In this document: positions 13,331 to 24,699 of the stretch, in pieces
Layout: the number at the start of each line of letters is the position of its first letter
Position numbering within the stretch: position 1 is the first letter of the stretch
Source: Viscum album
Lineage: Eukaryota; Streptophyta; Magnoliopsida; Santalales; Viscaceae
Direction of reading: 5' to 3'
NCBI GenBank assembly: GCA_963277665.1
Contig: OY728159.1
Coordinates: 1,019,297,343-1,019,361,342 of the forward strand
Length of the DNA stretch: 64,000 bases
The notes under the pieces: model-generated
What the model saw: only the letters and a program-made list of their open reading frames with translations
Told to the model about the DNA's origin: nothing
The model's database searches: none
Translations under genes and position numbers: made by a program

Positions 13331-13705
13331 TGGGCTATTTCATATTCATTGAGTAAGGTAGGTACATATTAAGCTGACTTAGGTGACCAGCATTGTATGG
13401 AAGTAAATACTACTCAGAAATGGACATACTAATCATATGTTCCTAGTCTATAGAGGATATAAGAAACTATTCATTAGAGTATATACAGATTATAGTTCCC
13501 AAAAAGATCAAGATGCTATGAAATCGCAAATGGAATATATCTTCACATTGAATGGAGGTGTTTTGATCAAGAATATCTCAAATGAAGCTATGTTCGTGGA
13601 TTCTACAAAAGTTTTAGACTATATTTTAGCTTCTAAATTAGATAAAGAATCAGAATGGATACAAAACATCTTCCAATATCTTTATGTGGTGCCTATGATT
13701 AAATA

Positions 13706-13721
13706 TCCCATCGCACTCCAT
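13706..13721. repeat. Left target site duplication of the SINE
   Basis: TCCCATCGCACTCCAT. It matches 14432-14447 (TCCCATCACACTCTAT) with two transition differences over 16 bp, and is part of the RNase H coding sequence. Confidence 0.85.
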
Positions 13722-14364
13722 CCAATGGCCCAAAGGCCTTCATTTTTTTATTTTGATAATACACCTTTCAAGGGGTGAGGTGGAACCCTTAAAAGTCCCT
13801 TAGTCATAGGTATTACATGGCCCGTAGGCCTTAGATGAATTCATTTTCCCGTAGGCTTCAAACATTACATACAACCCATACTAACTACTTGGAACTGCTC
13901 CTCCCCGGCATCTTCATCATGAAATCAACTCTCTTCCTTCGCATGGTTGTTTGGATAGGAATTCCTGTTCATGCACAGGCTTATCCCAATGGCAGGTTTC
14001 ATGCCCTCTCATTCTTGCAATTCATATAGCCTCTGATGTGGTGAAAGCTCCTTGCTCATCCTCCTTGTAGAGCTTTTTCCTTGTAGGTCTTCTAGTTTGT
14101 ATCTGCACTTAAGGTGGCCCGTAGGCCTTGAGGTGGCCCAAAGGCCTTACTGACCTGAAGGCATGGGTGGCCCGAAGGCCTTAAAGGACTCGGGGACCAA
14201 ATCAGCAGCCCGAAGGCCCAAACGGGGGCATATTTCTGGCTGCTACAGTTCCAAACAGTACCGGCTACAGTCCTCGCTATAGTACCTACTATAGTACTAC
14301 ATAGTGCCCACTACAGTACCTACTACAGTACTGCTACAGTAAATCGGAAATAATGTCTCTACCT

Positions 14365-14375
14365 GGATTTGATCC
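14365..14375 (-). promoter_or_regulatory. Pol III B box of the SINE
   Basis: The minus strand reads GGATCAAATCC, one mismatch from the consensus GGTTCRANNCC, at tRNA-like distance from the A box. Confidence 0.65.
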
Positions 14376-14407
14376 TGGGTCTCTCAGATGCACTTATGGA
14401 GTCCTTA

Positions 14408-14419
14408 CCAACCGGGCTA
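14408..14419 (-). promoter_or_regulatory. Pol III A box of the SINE
   Basis: The minus strand reads TAGCCCGGTTGG, which fits the loose A-box consensus TRGYNNANNNGG apart from one position. Confidence 0.6.
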
Positions 14420-14431
14420 AGGCTCATGTTC

Positions 14432-14447
14432 TCCCATCACACTCTAT
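14432..14447. repeat. Right target site duplication of the SINE
   Basis: TCCCATCACACTCTAT, partner of 13706-13721. Translation continues directly into the RNase H CDNT block. Confidence 0.85.
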
Positions 14448-14685
14448 TGTGATAATACTTTAACAATGTCCCTTTCCAAGAAACCAAGGTCACATAAATG
14501 GAAGAGGCACATATATCCTAAGTATCATCTCATGGGTGATTTTTATCAAAGAGGATATGTTAAAGTGGTTAGTATTTCCTGTAAATACAATTTGGTGAAC
14601 ACCTTGACTAAATCCTTAACTTATCATAAGCATGATTATCATGTGTGGTCTTGTGGAATGAATGTTATAGGAAGTTGGAAATTGT

Positions 14686-14698
14686 CCAAGTGGGAGTT
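14686..14698 (+). other. Copia-1 polypurine tract
   Basis: CCAAGTGGGAG immediately before the second LTR, the classical copia PPT wording, used to prime plus-strand DNA. Confidence 0.75.
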
Positions 14699-16535
14699 TT
14701 TAGGAGTTGGTGTCCTAGAACCAACTAATTTTAGTGTGATTAAATATATATTTGAATATTTAAATGTTAATAAAATATGTTATTATATATTGATCCTTTC
14801 TCCATGAATTTAATGTAATAAGTTCTAAGGGTATCTGTTGTATTGATAAAGTCAAAGCAGATCCCCACTATGATGAGAAAATTTAAATTCCATGAATATA
14901 TTCAAAAATATTTTTCTATATTCATATAACATTCTATTATGGCTCATAGAGAACATTAATATCTGGTGTGATTACTCATAAGATACTATACTTCTTCTCA
15001 TGAAGATTCACATTTAGGGATCTCCAAGGTGAGAGATTATGAGAACATACCCATCGGTAAGAATTATTTATATTTTGGTGTCATCATATATTCATATTTT
15101 TTAGCGTGTGTAATGGAAATTAAACTTTAAGATTACTATTAATGAATGTTACAACTCGTACAGTTAGATGTATTTTTTAAAACTTGATGGTACAGTTCAT
15201 GGTAAAGTTGGATATGTTGGGTGCACCATAAGTTACATGTCATCAATGCATAAGTTGAGGAAAGGGTTTTCCCTTACATATTTATAGAAGTCAATATCTA
15301 GGAACTTTCAATAAAATAGAACTATCATATTAAATTCCATGGATATGGTGTAATGGAATGTTTATTTAAGAGTCGAAGAAAGACATATCAAACATATTGG
15401 TTGATGACATGGATGTGAAACCTTCTTGATGAGATATTGTGACAAAGAAATTATATTACATATTTAGCATCCGTATGTGGTTATAGTTTTTGCGACATTA
15501 AGTTATTTATCTTGGGTTTCATCACCCATTTCTAGACAGTAATATTTAACTCTAGGCAATCCCACCTAATGCAACAAGAAATAATCCTAGAGGGCCACAC
15601 ACTAAGTATTTTTGTTGATCTTGATTAAATTCCATTTGAATTTAATTAATGAAATAAATTATATTCTTAAGACAGAGGAATAATAATATTCATGTTTTAT
15701 TAATTACAAATATATATTGATGAATGAAATATTTAATTAAAAAAATTTGTATTCAATAAATGTTGAGGTTCGAGTGGACCAAGATTATTTCTAGTGATTA
15801 ATATTTATTTTCAAGCCAGTAAATAGTATTTATCAGTTGCACAAGTTAGTGAAATCTATAAAATAATATTATTATTATTATTATTTAGCATCAGCTTTGT
15901 TAAGAATTGTTATATTATTTAAGTGTTAGTATGAAATTAAATAATATTTTAACCTAAACTCAAACTCAATAAATAGATTGATATTTCTATAGTGTAGCTT
16001 TAATAAAAAATTTAGAATAGAGAATCGTCAAACAAAATAGACTTATCTCTTTCCCTTCAATTGTCCCTATTATCTTCTCAAGAATGAGAATATATCCTTT
16101 ATGTTTGGAGGATCTCGAAGTAATAAAGACAAAAAAACACAAGACAATGGATTTTTGGTGCTTACACTCAGAAATCAGTTGATGTCATTTGGAGATCAAA
16201 GGAGCACATGTGGATCACTATTATAGGGTTTATATACTTTGATTATAATAACATGAAGAAGGTAATCCATGAAAGGTTTATGTACAATCAGCATCATCAT
16301 TAAAGATATTTATTTAATGTGGTAATATTTTCTTTAGATTATAAATAAATTAATTATAAATTTAACATGGAAGATCCTCGAGAGGTTTCAAGTTTCTTTA
16401 TGTAAATATTTGGTAGAAAATTTTCATTAGTCATGGTGTTCACATCATGTACAATATTTTGACTGATTTACTAAATTGAAAAAAGTTATTTGTTTTATGC
16501 CCATAGAGGTGAATCTATTGTGCCTGAAACATTCA
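14699..16535 (+). repeat. Copia-1 3' LTR
   Basis: Counterpart of 5954-7809. It starts after the PPT with the same GGAGTTGGTGTCCTAGAA block and ends in ATTCA, after which the heptamer array resumes without any other sequence. Confidence 0.85.
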
Positions 16536-19500
16536 CTATTAACTATTACCAATTACTTATTACCTATTAAAAATTACCTATTAATTATTACCTATTACTT
16601 ATTACCTATTACCCATTAACCATTACTCATTGCCTATTAACTATTACTTATTACCTATTACCTGTTACATATTACCTATTACCAATTACCTATTATCTTT
16701 TACCTATTAACTATTACTTATTACCTATTACCTATTACTTATTACCTATTACTTATTACCTATTTCCTATTGCCTATTACCTATTATTAATTACCAATTA
16801 CCTATTATTTATTACCTGTTACTCATTACCTATTACTTATTACCAATTATATATTTCACATTACTAATTAATTATTACCTATTACTTAATATGTATTACT
16901 TATTACCAATTAATTATTAATGTGAGATTTGAACCCCTTATTACCTATTACTTATCACTTACTAATCATTACCTATTACCTATTACCTTGTAATTATTAC
17001 TTATTACCTATTAAAAAATACCTATTACCTATTACTTCTTACATATAACCTATATCTTATTACCTATTCCCTATTACCTATTACTTGTTACCTCTTACCT
17101 ATTACTACCTATTAGTTATTACTAATTCAGTATTAATTATTACTTGTTACCTATTTTGCACTATGTATTATGTATTATGTATTACCAATTACCTATTACC
17201 TATTTCTTATTATGTTTTACTTTTTTCCTATTAATACATATAACCTATTACTTATTACCTATTATGTATTACCGATTACCCATTTCTTATTACCTATTAT
17301 CAATTACCTATTACATATTACCTATTAACTATTAACTATTACCTTTTACTTATTACCTATTACCTATTTCCTATTACCGATTACCGATTACCCATTACCA
17401 ATTTTCTATTACCCTTTACTTATTACTTATTACCTATTACCTATTACCTATTACTTATTACCCTTTACCTATTTCCTATTACCTATTACGCATTACCTGT
17501 TAACCATTGCCTATTACATATTACCTATTACTAATTTCCTATTAACTATTTCCTATTACCCATTTCGTATTACCCAATACCTATTACTTACTAGCTTTTA
17601 CTTGTTACCAATTACTTATTTTCTCATACATATTACCTATTACCCATTACCCAATACTTACTACCACATACATCCTTCCCCTAACTTATTACCTATTACT
17701 TATTACCTATTACATATTACCTATTACATATTACATATTAACCTATTACCCATTTCCATTTACCTATTAATTACATATTACCTATTACATATTACCTATT
17801 ACATATTACTTATTACCAATTACATATTACTTGTTACCTATTATCCATTACCCATTACTTATAACCTATTACTTTTTAAATAGTACCCATTACCTATTAC
17901 CCATTACCTATTACTTATTACCTATTACATATTACCTATTACCTATTACATATTAACCTATTACCCACTACCATTTACCTATTAATTACATATTACCTAT
18001 TAATTATTACCTATTACCTATTACTTATTACCAATTACATATTGCTTGTTACCTATTATCCATTACCCATTACTTATAACCTATTACTTTTCAAATAGTA
18101 CCCATTACCTATTACCCATAACCTATTAACTATTACCTATTATGTATTACATATTACTTATTACCTATTAAGTATTAATTATTATGTATTACCTATTACC
18201 CATTACCTATTACTTATTTCCTTTTACCTAATATATATTACATATTAATTATTACATATTATATATGACATGTTACTAATTAAATAATACCTATTACTAG
18301 TTAACTATTACCTATTACCTATTTCCTTTATGTATTACCTATTACCTATTACTTATTCCTTATTCCCTATCACCTATTACTTATTACATGTTACTTATTA
18401 CTTACCTTTTACTTATTATACATTACTTTTTACTTATTACCTATTGCCTATTATCTATTACTTATTACTTATTACCTATTACTTATTAACTTTTACCTAT
18501 TATTTATTACTAATTACCTATTACTTATTACATATTACTTATTAACTATTATGTATTCCCTATTACCTATTACTTATTACCTATTTCCCATTACTTATTA
18601 CCTATTACTTATTACTATGATATTTGAACCCTAAATTACCTATTACTTATTACCTATTACTTATTACATATTACTTATTATATATTAATTATTACATATT
18701 ACTTATTACTATGAGATTTGAACCACTTATTACATATAACATATTACCTAGTACATATCACTTATTACCTATTACTGTGAGATTTGAACTACTTATTACC
18801 TTTTACTTCTACATATTACTTATTACATGTTTCCAATTATCTATTACTTATTTTAATTTTCTTATTACCTATTACTTATTAAAGTGATATTTAGACCGCT
18901 TATTTTCTATTACTAATTACCATTTACTTATTTCAAATTACTTGATACCTAGTTTCTATTCCCTAGTATTTATTACCTATTACTTATTACAGTGAGATTT
19001 AAACCCCTTATATCTTGGTTATTCTAGAAAGTCTTTACCACTCTTCCATGTCCATGTTATGATTTAGAAGAATTTTTTATACTTACCTATTACTTTTTAC
19101 CTATTACCCAATAATTATTACTTATTACCTATAACCAATTACTAATTATGTATTATGTATTACCTATTACTTATTAAGTATTAATTATTACTTACTACCT
19201 AATACTTATAATATATTATTGATGGAATATTACTTATTATGTATTACCTATGACCTATTATTTATTACCTATTTCCTCTTACCTATTACAATTTATCTAT
19301 TAATCATTAGTTATTAACTATTAATTAATAATTTGAGATTTTAACCCCTTATTACCTATCACGTATTACCTATTACTTATTACCTATTACCTATTACCTA
19401 TTACCAATTACCTATTACTTATTACATATTACTTATTACCTATTACATTTTACATATTTATTATTACTATTATATTTGATCCCATTATTACCTATAACAT

Positions 19501-19725
19501 CTTACCTTTTACTTATCACCTATTACTTATTTTCCATTACCAATTTCCTATTACTTATTACTAACTACCTATTACTTATTACCTATTACTTATTACTGTG
19601 AGATTTTAACCCAATATTATCTATCTATTCTTACCTATTACTTATTAGTTATTAAATATTAAATATTACTTATTATATATTACTTATTACTTATTACCTG
19701 TTACTTATTACTTATTACTTATTAA
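16536..19725. repeat. TTACCTA heptamer array, right part, with SINE-head fragments
   Basis: Continuation of the array at 4605-5953. It is more degenerate than the left part, with variants TTACTTA, TTACATA, TTAATTA and CCATTACC. Embedded in it, nine times, is a GTGAGATTTGAACCCCTTAT-like block (near 16921, 18615, 18711, 18776, 18883, 18991, 19333, 19466 and 19597). On the minus strand this reads GGGGTTCAAATCTCAC, a tRNA B box. Only the copy at 18991 continues into a longer tRNA-like head. Confidence 0.92.
18989..19054 (-). mobile_element. tRNA-like SINE head within the array
   Basis: On the minus strand from 19054 the sequence reads GAAGAGTGGTAAAGACTT (A-box region, tRNA-Ser/Leu-like GAGTGGT), then TCTAGAATAACCAAGA, then GGGGTTTAAATCTCAC (B box GGTTTAAATCT). 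The order and spacing match the heads of plant tRNA-derived SINEs. Directly downstream on the same strand begins the (TAGGTAATAAG)n array, which therefore looks like the 3' tail of this element. It is too degraded at the 5' end (acceptor stem absent) to be a tRNA gene. Confidence 0.6.
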
Positions 19726-20515
19726 CTCATACATGGATAATTCTTCCTCAGTTTTAGTTCATGAAAGGGAGCTGGATGAGGTTAGAAAGGGTAATACATC
19801 AGAAATCATGGGTGGATTTTTTCCTCTTTAAAAAGAGGACATCACACTATATTATCAAGAAGGGAAGCATGACACATGTCTCATCCAACTATGAGTCAAT
19901 TTCATAAAGTTCCAATATCTAAAATAATTATATTAGTACATGAATTTCTCTAGGGATTGGTTTCAATACATTGAAAGTGTATGATTTTTTTAAATATATT
20001 TTCCTTGATTTTGGGATTTTCATACTAGAAATGCATATCCCTTGGTTATGGTGTCTATTATATCATATTCTCTTCTACATAATTTAAATGGAATGCTTGG
20101 GGTATTGGTTTGGTTAGCTTAATAACAAGTTTTAAAAATATTCATGAATGGATATAAAATTTCAATCTAAATGAGTATAAGGAAAAAATGTCACATGTTG
20201 GGGTCAAAATTCAAGGAATGAATTGGGTTTTATGGAATCCCATAATTTTTTTGATATTACCTATTCTATTGGAATCCCTTTAAAATGGATTGTTCTTATG
20301 AATTAGTTAGTTTTTTACATTTGTAAGAGTGTTATTTCAAGTGGATCTCAAATCTACTCTGGCTAATAAGGTTATCCTCTCTACTCCCCACGATTAGTTT
20401 GGCCTCATAATTGAGTATGAAAAGGTTCCACATTTTTTGACTTTAGAATTAATGGGAATATGAAATCTAATTATAGAAAGGATATTATAGGTTAAAATTT
20501 TAATTTTAGTGGTCA
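19726..20515. other. Unclassified sequence between the array and Gypsy-old
   Basis: AT-rich, with stops in every frame and no repeat or domain recognised. It is probably a remnant of the sequence into which Gypsy-old inserted; if so it was once continuous with the DNA after 45580. Confidence 0.35.
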
Positions 20516-22103
20516 TGGTTAATAACCCCAAAAATGTTATGATAAATAATTTTATAGAGTTATATTAATTATAATAATATTATATAATTTCTATACAAAA
20601 TGTAAAAATCATTATTTTAACCAAATTAGGTTTTAATGCATTATATGGTTTTATTTAAAAAAACATTTTAAAATTATAGAATTTAAACTTTTAAAATTGG
20701 ATTTAATTTTTTAATTTAACATGTAAAAATTATCTTAGGTATAATTTTTATAATTTTCAAAAAATATTGTTTTTTCAATTAATAATGAAAAATGCAGATA
20801 TTTATTGAAAAGTGTATTTTCTTTTAATGTATTTATAGAGTAAAATTTTATTTATTTGTTATTTATTAAAATAAAATTAGATCCTTTTGATTAATTATAA
20901 CCCAATAATGGTATTTTGTATGAATTTAAGACATGAATTTGGTATTAAAATATTTTTCTACAAAAAACACATTTTCTGAAAAACTATTTTTTAATGCATT
21001 TTTTTAGTATAATTTTTAATTAAATTTTCCCAATTATGTAAATTTAATCTTTAAAAATGGATTCCATATTTGGAATCATAATTTCCATGTTTGGTAAATA
21101 TTTACCATTCATTTTTATTCATTATGAATAATAATCATAGTAATTTCTTTTGTCATGATAAAGGGTAAATTGGGTAATTAATGTTAAAAATAAAATTATA
21201 AGGACAAAAATAACCCTAAAAATTTTGAAATTTAATTGAAAATTTATTTTTATTCCATAATCTTAAAAACATAAAATATATATCCTTTTGTTTCTATTTG
21301 GTGTTGATTTTTACCTTTAAATTATTTTATTTAATGAAACGTCCAAAATATCACTATCTTTATTTTATTATCTCTAAATTTATAACATAGCGATAAAAAT
21401 AGTATATGTTTCGGTATAAATTTTCAATTAGAAGATAAATTATTTTTTTCATCATGTTAATTTATTGATAATTTTTAGTAATGAAAAATTTTCCTTAAAT
21501 TCTAATGCAACACTAACACAGTGCTTGTACAAGTAGTGTAAAAATCAACAAAATAATTTTAAAAACTCTAAAAAGAATATTATTTCCATGATTTAAAGTT
21601 TACCATGAATTTTTTAGAAACTTTTAACATATTTTATGTATGTAAAAATTTTATATTTTAATTTTTTTTTCTTAATGTTTTTCTATCAAATTAAAAGAAT
21701 TGTGTGAAAAATGTGAGTAATGATATTTTATATTAAATTATAAATTATTAAATAATTTAAAATTCCTAAAAATATTATATTAATACAATTTAATTGTTTT
21801 TGTTCTATTACATCAACCATGGTCCATTTTTTATCCTTTTTTACTTTTATATTAACAATATTGACCCATAAATAGTAAAAACATTTTTCATAGTGGTAAT
21901 AACCAAAAGGGTTATCGAGGGTTTAAATCAAAACGATAAGGGTATAAAAATTAACTAAACTTGTACAAATTTTTTTTATGATATTTTTTAGAACCATAAT
22001 CATCCTATATTTAAAATAATTTATTTTTGATCCATTTTTAAATTCAAATCAATTTATATTAATTTAATACCTTAAGTAATTCCAAGAAATCCATTCCCCT
22101 CAC

Positions 22104-22113
22104 TTATAAAAGA
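22104..22113 (+). promoter_or_regulatory. Putative LTR promoter TATA box
   Basis: TTATAAAAGA preceded by CCCCTCAC and followed by a pyrimidine/A-rich stretch, a typical plant LTR core promoter. The 3' LTR has the decayed equivalent TTTTAAAAGG at 30834-30843. The position would give a U3 of about 1.6 kb. Confidence 0.55.
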
Positions 22114-22429
22114 AAACCTCCTCTCCACATTTATTTACACGTAAAAATAATTTTGGTTCATAAAATACCTTCCTAAATAATTTCCTTAAATCCCTACCCA
22201 TTTTCTAGAAGCCTTTTCTTATCATGAAACCATCTTAAGGAATCTTTTGGTGTAATCATTCAGAAGTTATTTGAAGAAGATGTATAGTTCTTAACCAAGA
22301 ATTTTTTATTTTCTTTCTTATTCTACTTACTTAAAATCTTATTCAACCATGATAAAATAATAAAACAAGTATATTCTGTATACTTATATTTTATTATGTT
22401 AATTTCATAACCTATATTCACCTCATTTT

Positions 22430-22925
22430 CCATCAAATGGGGAATGAAATCGTTATTTGTGTGTATGGAGAACTATCGCCTCGTGAACCGATGTAATTCG
22501 TTTTCCATCACCATATATCATTGATTTTTTAATTATGGATTTAATGTATATACATTTATATATGTGTTATATTAATGAAATATTTATCATTCTAAAACAA
22601 TAATATATATCATACATTATTTATTTTCCCTCGATTTTTAGAATGAAAAATTCATTCGTGCATTTGTGTGGATTACCACATCCAAGAAGTGATATGATTC
22701 ATTTTTCATCACCACATAACATGAATGATATATAAGTTTATTCAAATGAATAATATTTTATTAATTATATAATTATAATTATGTAAGGATAAAATAATAC
22801 TCACGTTCTTTCCTTAATGATCATTGGAAAATGGGAACACTACTCATGCGTACATACGGTATATTGTCTATATGATTATAAAGTAGTGAATTTTTCATAA
22901 ACATCTTTCATGGTTGTTTTTAAAA
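22430..22925 (+). repeat. Three diverged tandem repeats in the Gypsy-old LTR
   Basis: Blocks at about 22430-22520, 22635-22730 and 22815-22925 share AAATGGGGAATGA-like, TTTGTGTG(T/G)AT, and CATTTTTCATCACCA words in the same order at a spacing of about 190-210 bp. The 3' LTR has the same three near 43120, 43318 and 43500, so the triplication predates insertion. Confidence 0.5.
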
Positions 22926-23763
22926 GAATAAATAAATGTATAAAATTATTATTATTTATATTTTTTTAACCATATTTAACCTACTGATGTCATTTTGGAC
23001 AAATTATCTGAATATCATCAAAACATCTGACATAAACTCTAATGACTAAGTTATTGAATATAAAAAGGTATATAATAAAAATAATAATAATAATAACCAT
23101 TAAAAAATATTATTTAATTATGTATTAAACATAATTTTATTTTTCATGAATATAAAGAACATATGTGATGAGAAGGACTCTATATAAGAGACTTTCTTTT
23201 AAAAAATAATCTTTTAAATTTTCCCTTAAAACTCTTTTTTATTACATGTCTATATTTTTAAAATTATTTTATGAATGTATCTATATAGACATGAATGAAT
23301 TATAAAGTAAATTTTATGTCACTAATTTCCTTAAAAGGTTTTCAAACGGTATATTTTTACATATTTTATACGGAACGATTTGAATGCCTTTACAAAAGAC
23401 AAAAAGAATGTTCTATTTTAACGTATATGAAGACAATTAATTTTACTACCACTATAATAGTTATTTAATATTTTAATTTATTTATAATATTACATGATAT
23501 ATTAAAATAAAAACCCTCTTCCCATTTTTTTGGGAATTTTATTTTTAAAAATCAGGGTTTAAAGGAAAAGGGATATATCAATATGTGGAAATTTTTTCTT
23601 AGGGGTGAAATGAATATTTTTATAACTACAAGACTTTTTGTGTTATTAATATGTGATGTTTCTTAGGAATTTTGTATAATAACGGGTGGTCCCATTATAA
23701 ACCAAGTATGGGTGGGCCCATGATATACCTCCAATGCATTGGGTAACGTTTATGTTTGGAAAT

Positions 23764-23882
23764 TAACTGTGATGGTTATTCCAATTGTAACTATCATGGT
23801 TATTCCAGGAGTAACTATGATGATTATTTCATATGTAATTATGAAGGTTATTCCATATATAACTATGAAAGTTATTCCATAT
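23764..23882 (+). repeat. 24-bp minisatellite in the Gypsy-old 5' LTR
   Basis: About 4.8 copies of a 24-bp unit, consensus GTAACTATGAAGGTTATTCC followed by ATAT. Being a multiple of three it keeps a frame open (NYEGYSI-type peptide), an artefact. The 3' LTR copy (44476-44566) has about one unit fewer. Confidence 0.8.
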
Positions 23883-24580
23883 TTAATAGGGACATGAGAA
23901 TTATGAATGAAGTTACTTATATTATTTATCGATTATTTTTATGTTTTTATACACAAATATTGATTTCAAAAAGGTAAGAAACGATATTATTTTTTATGTA
24001 CAATATATGTTACTTATTTAGGGTGAAATCTATTACTTTCTAGAAACTTCTAATGAGATTTTCATGATTTTAAAGAAAAAATTGTGAGTTTTATTTTTCC
24101 ATTAAACTTTCCTATGAAATGTTTTATGAAAAGATTTGGGAGAGAAGTTTATTTATTTAGTAAGAAAATATTTATTTTGGATCCAAATTTATTTGAAGAA
24201 AAGGAAAAATAAAATCAAGTATTCATGTACTAACAGTTTCTTTATTTCTTTCCAGGTTGATTACTAGGAATTTTGTGCTCATCCTGCATTTGAAAAAAAT
24301 CATAAGTTTTTAAGGATTATTATGGAAAGGGATGAGTTCAAGATAATAATTGTGAAGAAGTTTCCTGAAAATAAAACCTGTTATATCATAAAAGAATTGT
24401 TTTGTGAGAAAAATGGATTATAAGTGTAAGTGTCTACTCTGTGATGTAATAATTATTTATATTAGGTAAATAAAAATATTTTATCATACTCTAACCCTAA
24501 AATATTTTTTGGAAGGAAAGAAAATGAATTATTTTATGAAGACCCTATAATATGTATTGTCTAAGTTTGGGTCCTTACTA

Positions 24581-24591
24581 TAGGTATTAGA
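24581..24591 (+). other. Gypsy-old primer binding site (decayed)
   Basis: TAGGTATTAGA against the tRNA-iMet complement TGGTATCAGAG, allowing for one shift and transitions. It lies exactly where the LTR alignment ends. Confidence 0.5.
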
Positions 24592-24699
24592 GTAAAGGTT
24601 TAGAGAGATTTAGATTTTAGGATAAAGTATGTACCCTTAAAATATTCTTATTTATAGTTATCATGATATATCATTTAAATAATACCATTATTATTTATC

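Larger units (their letters stand above)
13722..14431 (-). mobile_element. tRNA-derived SINE (about 710 bp) inserted in Copia-1 RNase H
   Basis: Flanked by a 16-bp target duplication typical of LINE-mediated insertion, and it interrupts an otherwise alignable RNase H frame. On the minus strand the head has Pol III-like boxes: TAGCCCGGTTGG (A box, 14408-14419) and GGATCAAATCC (B box, 14365-14375), 32 bp apart, with GGTAAGGACTCC between as in plant tRNA-derived SINEs. The body contains clustered CTACAGTACC-like words (14245-14340) and six or more GGCC-N(5)-GGCC words. At the left (3') end there is an A/T-rich tail rather than pure poly-A. 710 bp is long for a plant SINE, so a composite element is possible. 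It is GC-richer than its host, so younger. Confidence 0.78.
13437..14690 (+). pseudogene. rnh: Copia-1 RNase H remnant, split by a SINE
   Basis: Two blocks separated by the SINE insertion. The upstream block (13437-13721) has YTDYSSQKDQDAMKSQ and YIFTLNGG, matching the first catalytic Asp block and KS-SGYVFTLNGG of copia RNase H. The downstream block (from 14448) resumes with the CDN motif in YCDNT and then KKPRSHK, and ends with NTLTKSL and HKHDYH, the copia C-terminus, directly before the PPT. Removing the insert and one target copy brings the two blocks together at the expected residue, which identifies the insertion site. Catalytic residues are partly replaced. Confidence 0.78.
5954..16535 (+). 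mobile_element. Copia-1: decayed full-length Ty1/copia LTR retrotransposon inserted in the heptamer array
   Basis: About 10.6 kb, with two similar terminal segments (1856 and 1837 bp), a tRNA-iMet type PBS, gag, integrase, RT and RNase H remnants in copia order, and a polypurine tract before the second LTR. Both flanks are TTACCTA array; the candidate duplications are ATATT (5949-5953) and CTATT (16536-16540), one mismatch, weak evidence because such words are common in the array. All coding parts carry multiple stops and frameshifts. The internal region has an unusually long (about 2 kb) leader before gag and a SINE inserted in RNase H. Confidence 0.88.
20516..24578 (+). repeat. Gypsy-old 5' LTR
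   Basis: It begins TGGTTAATAACCCC, similar to the TGTAA-GACCC starts of other chromovirus LTRs, and ends just before a decayed PBS. It matches 29236-30892 and 42854-45580 over its length, for example AACCAAATTAGGTTTTAATGC with AACTAAATTAGGTTTTCATG, and the TAGTTCTTAACCAAGA block at 22287 with that at 42976. It contains a TATA box, three diverged repeats of about 200 bp and a 24-bp minisatellite. Confidence 0.82.

Noticed and set aside
13754..14458. TGATAATAC direct repeat as the target duplication of the SINE
   Set aside because: A 16-bp near-identical pair slightly further out (13706 and 14432) fits the RNase H reading frame better; the TGATAATAC match is probably chance in AT-rich tail sequence.
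17144..18887. Open frames in the right heptamer array
   Set aside because: Same repeat artefact.
18989..19054. Functional tRNA gene
   Set aside because: No acceptor stem or foldable anticodon arm; only A- and B-box-like parts remain.
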